Origin: Blastomyces gilchristii SLH14081
Taxonomy: Eukaryota > Ascomycota > Eurotiomycetes > Onygenales > Ajellomycetaceae
Length of the DNA: 64,000 nt
Assembly: GCF_000003855.2 (NCBI RefSeq)
Contig: NW_003101641.1
Location: 62,001-126,000, forward strand
Reading direction: 5' to 3'
Shown here: positions 37,627 through 48,670 of the stretch, piece after piece
Layout of the letters: each line of letters starts with the position of its first letter
How positions within the stretch are numbered: the stretch's first letter is position 1
Translations under genes and position numbers: made by a program
The notes under the pieces: model-generated
Seen by the model: the letters and a program-made list of their open reading frames with translations, nothing else
Told to the model about the DNA's origin: nothing
The model's database searches: none

Positions 37627-40600
37627 TTAGTTCTCTCTTTTCAGAAGTAGTTCTCATCAGTTAAGAGCTGCTATTTCAGATAATATGAAACTCAGAGTTC
37701 AGATTGAGTGATTATATCTGATTCATTTTATGAGATATTATTGACTGCAGCTGTGAGATCTCTTATTAAGAATATTCTCAATCTCTTACTTAAGCTTATT
37801 ATCTTCTTCTATAATGTCTGACAGCTGTCAGTTGAAAGTCAGTTAAGAAGAGAACAGATCAGTGATAGTACAGTGAAGCAAGCTTGTATAAAAGATATTA
37901 TAAATCTCTGATAATATGTTAAGACAGTAGTTATAACTACTTAGAACTTCTATCACTTTATACTTTGTATAACAGTAATTCAGTATACAGAATGAATGTA
38001 TAATCTGTATATTCTTAAGATTTAATTATATCAGATCTTCTATCTTATATTATTTAATAAGATCTTGATAAATATTAATTCAATCTTCTTAATTCTATTT
38101 AGCACTTGGCATGAAGACTTCTACTCAATTATAAATATCTTAGAGTTTTATTACTATATTATCAGTGATCTGAATTGAACTGCAGAGATTTGATATAAAC
38201 TGTGTGATCTCTAGAAGATTCAACACTTTCATGTAATAATTATATGTAAGAAAGAACAGACTTATATCTATTAAAATATTATTTTAATCATTGATAGTAA
38301 TCTCTGTATATAGAAGAAGATTATATCAATCATCTTATAAGTAATTATAAAACTTATAAAGATAATTCTTTACAGTCTGAATTATTCATTCTAATGTATT
38401 ATTAGTCTCAGAGTGATAGATAGTTAATAAACAGTGTATAATCTTAAGAACTTGATAGATTCTTGTTCAGAAAGTACTTATAAATTGACAGCTCTGATCT
38501 GATACTATAGATCTCAGTAATTTATATATCTAATAGAACAGGCTTCTTAGAAAAGCTTCAATAACTTGTTCAGTATTCATCTTATCATAGAGTTTCAATA
38601 TTACACTCTTACTCAATCAGTTTATAATAACTAGAATATTTCTATAGTTCTTACTCTCAGAGAGATTAATAGTGAAGTTAATTATCACATCTTATTAGAT
38701 TCTATCAGAGATATTAAGCAGTTTCAGCAGGTCTTTTCTACAGTTCTTTTATAAGATGATAGAGAAATAATAGTTACAGTTTCAGATAAAATGTCTGATA
38801 CTGTGTAATATCTCAGACTAGTGAAACTCTTAAGAGATCATTTAATATAGTTATTTACAACCTGAATAACTGATTATACATGAATTATACATCTCTTGTA
38901 TTATTCAAGTGTATAAGAGTTCAGAGTGAAGAACTTAACATTATTTATAGAATTATAGAGTGTTATTATCATCAATTAAACATTCTGAGATATCAGTTCT
39001 TATATATAGTTCTGGAAGAAATCAGAGCACTTCTTGATATACTGCTTCAGTGAGTGTTTGAAGAAGTTCATCAGTTTGAGCTGTTATATATCATAATTTA
39101 TTCAGTGTAGATTCAGAGAATGTTCTGATCAGTAAAGTATGTATAGTATTATAGATAATCTCATTGTGATTAACTAATATCTTCAGATTTAAGAGTCAGT
39201 GTTCTCAATTCATTCAGTGTGTATCTGTTACATTAGACAGTATATCTTGTTCTCATTATAAAAGAGTATCTATCATTGAGTTCTGACTGTCAGAGCAGTA
39301 GTATATTATAAAATGAAAGCAGCTTAGAAACTCTGATTATTATATCTATCATTCAGTGAGTTTACAGGTTATTATGAAGTATTTGAGATTCTTATAATCT
39401 ATAATTATTTTAAATTCAGAGATACTTCAGAGTTCAGAGTCTCATTCTTCTAGACAGTATATAATTATAAGAAGTTTCTTATCATAGATCTTATAATTGC
39501 ATTCAGCAGGACTCAGTTTCTTAGATATAAAGATATGTGATTGTAGAACATCTTCATCATTATATTATAATATTACTTCTTCTATTATATAGTTAGAGAA
39601 ATCAGCTTTAATAACTATCTTATAATCAGAATCAAATATTATTAGTAGAGAAGTATTGATAAATATCTTCTTTATCTATATAAATACAGCTTCAGTATTC
39701 ACTGATGACTGAAATACTGAGTTCTTCTTAATAAGTTCTGTAAGTAATCTTACAATATCTGAGAAGTTTTATATAAATCACTGATAGAAGTTAGTAAATC
39801 TGATGAAGCTTTATACATCTTTCACAGTACACAGAGCTTCTCATTCAAGAATAACAGAGACTTTCTCAGAATTCATTTGAATTCTCTTATCAGCTTCTAT
39901 AATAAAACTCAGATATTTAATACTCTTGCCTTTAAAATCATATTTATCAATATCTATTAATAGTTCTGCTTCTTGTAGTCATTGTAATATCTTCTGTACA
40001 TATTCTTGATATTCTTTCCTGAATTCATCAGTAAAGATGAGAATGTTATCAAGATATATAAATATAAATTTATTAAGAAAATCTCAGTGTTCAGTTAATA
40101 TACTTCTGAAATGTACTGAGAGTGTTAATCAGTCTGAAGAGAGTAATTATTCATTTAAAAAGACTATATTGTGTTTAAAATACTGTAAGTCACTCATCTT
40201 CTTCAGTGATGCAGATCTTATAAAACATAGTGATGATATCTAGTTTTATAAATCATTGAGCTTGTTCAATATGAGCCAGAATTTCATTAATAAGAGATAG
40301 TTGATAGCAGTCTTTCTTTGTTATTCTATTCAGTTCTTGATAGTTCACACAGAATCAGAGTTCTTTATCTGATTTCTTTGCAAAGAGAATAGAGACTGCA
40401 GTGAAAGAATTATTCACATGTATGAATTCTTTATTCAATAGATTATTAAGTGTCTTTCAAAGAAGAAGAAGTGCATCTCAGAATATGTTATAAAGAGAAC
40501 TTCATAACAGTTCAGAGTTCTTATCATTCTTCTTCTCTAACTTAATACTGTGATTCACTTCAGAATCTTATAAGAAGAATATATTTATAATATTATCTTA

Positions 40601-42699
40601 TCAGAAGACATCTAGATATTCATGATATTATTAAGAGAGTTTTGTATGAGAATCTGTAATTGTAATATGAGATAACTTTTCTAGAGCCTTTTTAATATCA
40701 GTCAGACTGATGAAATAGATTGTCACATGATTCTGCTATCAGCAACTTCTTTTTCAAAGCATTTTATATATATTGACAGAGATCTGTGTCAGATTCATAG
40801 TCTTGTGAATATCATCTTCATGAATTCTATCATTGTTAGAGAATATCAAGCTTCTGTTTTAAGCATTTAACAAGATATCTTATTCAGATAGTCAGACAAG
40901 TTCTAACATAAGATTATAATCAAGATTATCAACTTCATATGTATAGGCATCTTCATATTGATGTTCTCTCATATCTATAGTCAACTTCATCATGTAACAG
41001 ATACAAATGTCTTTTGAACTATCACATTCTGCAAGAAGTCAGAGTTTTGATAAGAGAATACACTGAAGGTTATAATATCTCATAACTGAAGATTTTATCA
41101 TTGTATAGTGATATAGATCACTGTCTATCATAGCTTTCATATTATATATATTATCAATCACAGTAGATACAAGAATCACATTCATTATTATTTTCTCTTC
41201 AAATTATTATCATCTGATCTCTTTAAGCTTCTATTTACAAATTTAAACAGAAGCTAATCTTTTTCCTGTTTCATCAGAGCATTCTTATAGTTATCTTTTC
41301 AATCTTTCTTCACTGCAATGTGATTGACATGAACAGATACTGATTTATTCTTCAAATAAGAAGACACTGATCTTTCTCTTGATTGAGAGAGCACATAGAT
41401 CAGTCAACAGTTGAAAGTAATATGTTCTGATTAGTTACAGTTAATGTATACTTCACATTGACATTGATCAGCGACTTCTTCAGAAGTGATCTCAGAAACT
41501 CAGAAGTCTGTTTAAACAGTGAAAACTCTTGCTTATACATAGGCATTTGAATCTATTCAGTTCATAACATCTGTATCATTACTGTTACTTCTCTTCAGTG
41601 TAAGTGTATAAGTGACTGAAATGTAACATCTTCTGTCACTGTTTTGTATACTCTTAAGCTTGATAAGACAGTCATTCAATGTTCAGAGCTGTGTGCAGAA
41701 ATCTTCATAAGTCTGATCTTCATCTACACTTACAAAAGTCTGTAAGAGTTCAAAAGTTAATATCTTCTTAAGCATACTAATCTTCATTCAATTCTTTCAA
41801 GATTGATCATCTGCTTCTAGAATCTTAGTATCAAAGTCAGAGATGAATATTGTAAGTGAAGTGTTTCTCTGTCAGATACTCTGTAATCAATCTAATACTT
41901 TCTGTTATATAACAGTGTCTCAGAACAGAACATTAAGATGTTTGATAATATTATTAGATATTTGTAACACTGGTTCACATGCTTTCATTCATGAATTAAA
42001 CTTCTGTTTCACATGATTCTTCAATTATTCATTGATATATCAATCTTAATTAGTTAACAAACTGATAGCATCTTCATCTACACTCAGTTTGATGAGCATT
42101 TCCATTCTTCATGATGAGTAGAGAGTGAGATTGAAAGCATTAAAATATGCAGAAGTATCTAAGCATTCTTTTAGCATCTTTATATTTAATTCTATAGATG
42201 TTAAAATTGCATGAGTTTCTTATTGTGATAATTGTTGAATCTCTTCATATTGATGTTATTGAGTTGCATGCATATCAGCTATTTATTATTATTGTAATTT
42301 CAACATTGCTCAGAGTCACTGTGATATCATATCTATGCTTGTATTTGATAGTTCTTTCATATTGTTGTTAGACATGATTATATTATTTATCAGATATGTA
42401 ATATCTGTGAAAGTGTAATTGTATGAATATATCATATATCTGAGATGTCAGAACTCTCAGGTCTTTCACTGATATTCTCTTATAAGATCTTACTCTCTTC
42501 ATAAGATCTTGTTGCAGAGTCAGAGTGACTGATGAGCAAGCTTCTATCTGAGAACTCAGTGTTCACCTAACTGTTTAACTGTTTCTCTATTTCTTACATG
42601 TTGTTATGCATTCAGATATCTTGATAAATAATCATTTCTAATAAGAAGACAATGTGTGAATAATCATTTCTAATAAGAAGATGATGAATGTTTTTCTAG

Positions 42700-43008
42700 T
42701 GTAAGAGGCCTACGCTAAATAGATTGATATAATATTTATAGATCTTATATAACAAAGAGAAAAATGTTAGAGAAGAAAAGAAAGAGAAAGTGTGAGAATC
42801 AGTAATTGAAGTGAATATTTATATGTGTATGTGATGATGTATGCAGTGAAGCTTCAAGGCGGAAGAATCTATACATATTTATAGCAGCTGAGGATCAGTG
42901 ATTGAGAATGGCTGAGAATCAAAGTGTATGTGTTCAACAATGAAGTGATTGAAATCTGTGAAGTGTAATGAAATAGTCTATATCATTGATCAGGCGCAGC
43001 CTGTCACA
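42700..43008 (-). repeat. LTR (5' LTR of gypsy copy 2)
   Basis: 309 bp, TGTAAGAGGCC to GTCACA; retains CAGGCGCAGCC. Confidence 0.92.
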
Positions 43009-43013
43009 CATTT

Positions 43014-43587
43014 CTTCTTATATTATTTCTTTCACTTAACAAGCTTTATTTACTTTTACTTATAAAGAATCACTTGTTAAAGCTTTATATTCTTCTTATA
43101 TATCTGATCATTGACTTTTATAGCTTTATTAGTATCTATTTACTCTCTCACAGTCTGTATCTTGATAAGAGAAAAGAATTAAGTAAGTAAAAGATTTAAT
43201 AAATTAAATAATATTATATATTTACTCTATTTATATTATTTTCTCTCATTATTTAGAGCAGTCTGAAGATTTCTATTCTCTATTAAGAGAATCTCTCTAT
43301 TCAGAGTAATATTCTTCTCAGTATAGAGAATTTTTTTAATATTAATTAAAAGTTAGTAATAATATTAATTTATCTGCTTTATCAGATCTTATAAAACTTG
43401 TATAGATATAAATATACACTACTAAAGCAGTTCTGAGAGTATAAGTAAATATAATTAAATCTTTTTTAGAATACAGATAGAATGTATAGAATGTATATTA
43501 ATAGTTATAAAAATACATTTAATATTTTCTACAGTTATAGAAATTTCTTATACAGTATAAAATAATTATTAAAAATCTCACTTTATA
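43014..43587. other. AT-rich sequence, nothing recognised
   Basis: Right flank of gypsy copy 2 up to the MITE target duplication. No supportable reading frame. Confidence 0.5.
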
Positions 43588-43595
43588 ATCTGAAT

Positions 43596-44616
43596 TAGAC
43601 TGGCCGCTGAGATCATGAATTTCACATTTGATCTCATTTGATCTGATCTCATACATTTCTTGGCGTGAATCCCCCTGGGACTGACTATCAAAAAAACATG
43701 TAAAGTGACTATATATCAGATCTTAAAATGAAACCATGACTTGAAAAAAATGAGAAAGTGATTTCATTTGATCTCATTTAGTCTCATTCTTGGTATAAAG
43801 TTACTATTTTTAGCCATTTTAAGGTTTTTTTTAGACTATTTTTAATTTTTTAAAAAGTAACGCTTTTTGGTAACACTTAAATGAGATTTAAAGTCATTTA
43901 AAGCAATAAAAATAATTTAAATTGAGAAGTGGAAATCATGATCTTATTTGGAAAATGTGACAAGAGTAGACAGTAAGTCTCACTGAGACAGTATGAGACT
44001 ACTATCTAATGTTAAAACCATGTAATGAGATCAGTCGAATTGATAATAAGACTATCAAAAAATCTGGTCCTGGTCCCAGACTAGACTGGCCGCTGAGATC
44101 ATGAATTTCACATTTGATCTCATTTGGTCTGATTTCATACATTTCTTGACGTGAATCCCGCTGGGACTAGCTATTAAAAAAACATGTAAAGTGACTATAT
44201 ATCAGATCTTAAAATGAAACCATGACTTGAAAAAAATGAGAAAGTGATTTCATTTGGTTTCATTTAGTCTTATTCTTGGCATAAAGTTACTATTTTTAGA
44301 CATTTTAAGGTTTTTTTTAGACTATTTTTAATTTTTTAAAAAGTAACACTTTTTGATAATGCTCAAATGAGATTTAAAGTCATTTAAAGCAATAAAAATA
44401 ATTTAAATTGAGAAGTGGAAATCATGATCTCATTTGGAAAATGTGATAAGAGTAGACAGTAAGTCTCACTAAGACAGTATGAGACTACTATCTAATGTTA
44501 AAACTGTGTAATGAGATCAGTTGAAATTGGTAATGAGACTATCAAAAAATCTGGTCCTGATCTCAGACACGGTCACACGGTCAGTCTATCTCAGACACGG
44601 TCACACGGTCAGTCTA
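43596..44616 (+). mobile_element. hAT-derived MITE, head-to-tail dimer
   Basis: Begins TAGACTGGCCG and ends CGGTCAGTCTA, flanked by an exact 8-bp duplication ATCTGAAT (43588-43595 and 44617-44624), the hAT hallmark. Inside, two units follow each other: 43596-44081 and 44082-44616, over 90% alike by eye. The first unit lacks its last bases (ends CCCAGAC directly against the second TAGACTGGCC). The second ends with a duplicated 28-bp tail containing CAGACACGGTCACACGGTC. The first 90 bp match the hAT terminus at 15490. No coding capacity. Confidence 0.93.
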
Positions 44617-44624
44617 ATCTGAAT

Positions 44625-46020
44625 AAAGCTATAGTTAGAATGTGTATAGAAATCTAGTTAATCTGAATATATCTTTATAAATAAGTTAAATATTTTAATA
44701 TCTAGTAACTGTAAATAATGTGTAGAGTGAGAAGAAAGAATTGTAAGTAAAATTTAATTTCAATCTATATAATCAATGAATGTTATATTTATATAAGATG
44801 AATAATTATCTAATATAAATAGATAGTAATAATTTCTTGCTTTTTACTTTATATAAGAATTAAACATCTGTTTCAGTTAGATTAATTTATATTTATTATT
44901 ACTTTATTTATTTTCTGAAGTAATAAAGTATATCTGATTCTTTTTAAAATTAAAATCTTTAAGTTATATATCTTATATATCTCTTAATTCTCTGTAGTAA
45001 ATGAGTGTAGATGAAATTATAGTTTTATTTATATAAATATTATTAAGTAGAGAAATAAATTCTTTACTATTATTTTATACTGCTTTAATTATATACTTCT
45101 GTTTAAGAGTTTCTATAGAAATGAGTTATTTAAGAGTATAAAGAAGATCAAGAAGAAAGTCTTTTTCATTGAAATTGTATATATTCTGAGATAGAATATT
45201 ATACTACTTAATCTTCTTCTATAACTATTCAATAAAAGTGAGTAAAAAGATTATAAAATTATATATAAAAAGAAGCAAAAAAACTGTAATTATTAGAATA
45301 AAGAATTATTCAAAATAGTAGTTATTATTCATCTATTTTCTCTTTTAATTCAGAGTATAAAGATAGATACTCTTAATCTTTATTTTATATTACTTATAAA
45401 AGTGAGATACTCAGTTAATTTCTACTTATATTTTTATAATCTTAAATACAAAGTTGTATAGTATTTGAGATATTATAGAGAAGTTATAATTGAATAACTG
45501 ATTAATATGAAATTAAAGATGTTATTCTTCAGTATTTATAAGATTCTGATAGTAAGTTAATATTATCTCTATTCTAAAGATTTGTTGATTATTGAACTAC
45601 TGTATTAAGATAATATAATTGATTCTGAATTTCTTTACAACTGCAGCATATTTAGAAATCAATTATTAATTCAATTGAGTGATTACTTGCTTTATAATTG
45701 CTTCATTAAGTAACATGATGAGTGATTGAAGTTGAAGATTTGCAGAGATTTATGAAAAAAATAGCAGTTTATTAAGTAAATGAGTTTATTGAGTGATGAG
45801 TCACATTATAATATAAGAGATTATATGTAGGCGGAGTAATCACTAGAGTATATTATTAAGATAGCTACTGCTACACTCTCTCTCATATCACTGTGTGAGA
45901 TTTTAACACTGTGATTATCTTTAAATATTATATAGAAAAGCCTGTCATACAGTCTCTAAGTCTCTTCAAATCATGCTATATACATTAATTTCAGGGATTC
46001 TGATTCTTTCTATCTATAAG
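44625..46020. other. AT-rich sequence, nothing recognised
   Basis: Between the MITE dimer and the copia remnant. It may hold the 3' LTR of that copia (expected on this side) but I found no defined LTR. Confidence 0.45.
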
Positions 46021-47844
46021 ATCTAATAAATCAAGAAATTACTGAAATATAATAGTGTTCAAATATTTAATCAATTCATCTGCTATTATTTCCTCAGTTA
46101 AGATGTACTTCAAAGATATAACTTTCTTATTCAGCTGTATATATAAGAAATGAAATCATGTGTTAATATACTTACTGCACATAGTCACTGCTATCATAGT
46201 GATCAACTTAATTGAATTCTTATTATCAGTGTAAATCTTGATCAAGTTATTCAGAATGAATATCAAGTTCATTATTATATTATATAATTATATTATCTCA
46301 TACACTGTCTTATTAAAAGCTACATACTTAGCTTTATTTAAGCTAAGAGATATACAGAGCTGTTTAACAAATCATCATAATATAGAGATATCTGTGACTT
46401 TAAAGACAAACTCAGACATAGACTTCTAATTATCATTGAAAGAGTCAGCTCAGTCAGAATTTATATATTCAATCAGTGCATATACGATGTTCAGTAAGTC
46501 ACTCATACTATTATCATTATCATTGTTCAGTCTCTTGTAAAGAATGCCTATATTCTTAGTGCTATGAAAATAGTGTATAATATGTAGCAGAGCTTTTCAA
46601 GCTTTCAGTGTGAGAGTCAAGTTCTTCTGTATTAGAAGAAATGCTGCACAGGTAATATCTGAATGTAATTTGACTGTCAAATACTGCAGGCAGCTGACTT
46701 CGTGTTGATATCAAGTCTTTGTAAATCCACTTTTTATCTCTGACACAGGGGAGTCATCTAGGTGTAAGTCTTCATTCATGAATAAATGAACAGTAATCAC
46801 ATCATCAAGATGAAAATCTTGCATCAAGTGTGTGATATATTATTCAAGTGTCAATTTGATCTCATTCTTTGTATGACTGACTTTCATATTCAGATACTTT
46901 TTGAGTTTCTTGAGGTCTTTAATCTCAAGCTTTTCACTCAGTATGTTTATCAATCAATCAGCATCCGCAGGCTGCTCAGCTATAATATGAAGATCCTCAA
47001 CATAAATTGTCATATACAGATTCTTCCGCGTGTCATGTCGCCAGAGGCAAGGGTTGTATGAGCTGGGGGTGAATCCATGTTCCCGCAGCAGGGTTGTGAG
47101 GTAATTGTACCAGATTTTCGCCGCAGGGTCCAAGCTGTATAGAGATCCCTCGACAGCACACACCATCGCGCGTCCGCGGAATCCAATAAGCTTATATAGA
47201 TCGGCCCGAGCAGACAGCTTGTCCACTGGCTTCTGCGATCCATGAAGGTGAGCGTAGATGTCTGACCCAAGCTCGCGGAAATGTGAGATCTGCGGCGGGG
47301 CATTCGTCAGGGCTGAAAAAGAGATTGTATGAGGCCTGCAGATGGGTTCCTTGTCTTCCGCAACTGCAGGCCAATACTTCTCATTGTATAATATAGTAGA
47401 TGTAGACATGTTATTAGTTATCACTACAACAGTGTTCAATACATTCACTCAAAATTTCTTAGAAATGTTCTTGTCAATGATAATCACTCTCATACATGCT
47501 ATAATTGTGTGAATCCTGTGTTCAGAGACATCATCTTGATGTAGAGAATGAAGAGTTATCAGCTCTTAAATTATGCTGTAATTACTGAATAATGCAGTAA
47601 TCTTTCCAAATCTGAACACTTTATTAATACTAGTTCTAACATACACAGACACTGTAAACCTTAAATTCTTTGTAAATTGAGCTCAATAAGTATAATAGTC
47701 ATAAGCTTAATCTTTACTTTGTATGAAATAGACTTATCTATATCTCATTGTATTATCTGTAATTAATATGTAGTATTTAGTTCTCTGACATAACTTGACA
47801 GAGTGATCAGATGTCTCACTTAATATACACTTATCACACACAAG
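46021..47844 (-). mobile_element. Ty1/copia remnant with internal deletion
   Basis: On the minus strand, integrase core at about 47,770-47,450 (WVYF-type start, then SERGIRTI-like HQDDVSEHRIHTIIA). Integrase C-terminal part at 47,380-47,200 (PPQISHFRELGSDIYAHLHG). Then RT at about 47,190-46,960 (EGSLYSLDPAAKIWYNYL, IYVEDLHI, where YVDD is usual), and RNase H down to about 46,030 (SLKYILTEEIIADELIKYLN). The expected ~250-residue N-terminal half of RT is missing: GFRGR of integrase joins AMVCAVEGSLY of RT in frame, so a deletion lies near 47,180. Open frame 47448-46954 spans this join. Same family as 14.4-15.5 kb. Confidence 0.85.
46961..47390 (-). other. RIP-spared GC-richer patch inside the copia remnant
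   Basis: About 430 bp in which CpG dinucleotides are frequent (CCGCGGAATCC, GCTCGCGG) and the reading frame is intact, flanked on both sides by heavily mutated sequence of the same gene. Confidence 0.85.
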
Positions 47845-48350
47845 TAGACTGACTATGTGACTGTGTCTGAGATCAGAATCAGAATATTTGATTATCTTAT
47901 TATTAATTTAATTAATCTCATTACATAGTTTTAAGATTAAATAGTAGTTTTGTACTATCTTAGCAAAACTTACTATCTACTCTTATCACATTTTTCAAAT
48001 AAGATCATGATTTTCACTTCTCAATTTAAATTCATTTTATTACTTTAAATGACTTTAAATCTTATTTAAGTATTATCAAAAAGTGTTACTTCTTAAAAAA
48101 TTAAAAATAGTCTTAAAAAAACCTTAAAATGTCTAAAAATAGTATCTCTATATTAAGAATGAAACTAAATGAGATTAAATGAAATTACTTTCTTATTTTT
48201 TCTAAGTCATGATTTTATTTTAAGATCTAATAAATAATCACTTTGCATGTTTTTTTGATGATTAGTTTCAGCAGAATTTATATCAAGAAATGCATGAAAT
48301 CAGATCAAATGAAATTAAATGTGAAATTTATAGTCTCAGCAGTTAGTCTA
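47845..48350 (-). mobile_element. hAT-derived MITE, single copy
   Basis: 506 bp, reverse orientation to the dimer at 43.6 kb. Left end TAGACTGACTATGTGACTGTG, right end CAGTTAGTCTA. Flanks CACACAAG (47837-47844) and CATATAAC (48351-48358) agree at five positions plus two C-to-T changes, plausible as a mutated 8-bp duplication. Every CpG of the dimer's ends is mutated here. Confidence 0.85.
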
Positions 48351-48358
48351 CATATAAC

Positions 48359-48670
48359 TGTCATAGAAAAAGTCAGTCTTGAGACTCTTAAATCGGATAT
48401 TTAATAGCAGATTCTTCATTAGTACAATAATGACTTCTATATGTATATAATTTAAGTATGTATATTATTCAATGAGTGTTTTAGTAATTATAAGAAGTTA
48501 AGTTTGATTATTATTAGTGAAATTACTATTATTAATAGTAGTTATAGTAGTTATATATTTATATGATTTTGCAGTGTAATTTATTACTCCTGACTCATGA
48601 TGAATATCAACATTCAATATTCTTTCAACAATCTTATATATAAAGCTCTGAGATGTGTGAATCACAGTGA
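48359..48670. other. AT-rich sequence, nothing recognised
   Basis: Between the MITE and the LINE 3' tail. No reading frame or repeat recognised. Confidence 0.5.

Larger units (their letters stand above)
37318..43008 (-). mobile_element. Complete Ty3/gypsy LTR retrotransposon, RIP-degraded (copy 2)
   Basis: Same family and orientation as copy 1. LTRs are 37318-37626 and 42700-43008, both 309 bp. Pol runs from protease near 41,190 through RT (YLDNILIF near 40,020-40,085) to the integrase C-terminus near 37,850-38,010. Target duplication: TATTT at 37313-37317 and CATTT at 43009-43013, differing by one C-to-T at a CpA, as RIP would produce. More heavily mutated than copy 1: its left LTR starts TATAAG where TGTAAG is expected, and CGGGGCGG has become CAGGGCGG. 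A short internal duplication (AATAATCATTTCTAATAAGA twice near 42,626-42,680) is absent from copy 1. Confidence 0.95.

Noticed and set aside
47010..47374. Additional minus-strand frames 47303-47010 and 47374-47192
   Set aside because: Alternative frames in the GC-rich copia patch; only frame 47448-46954 matches copia.
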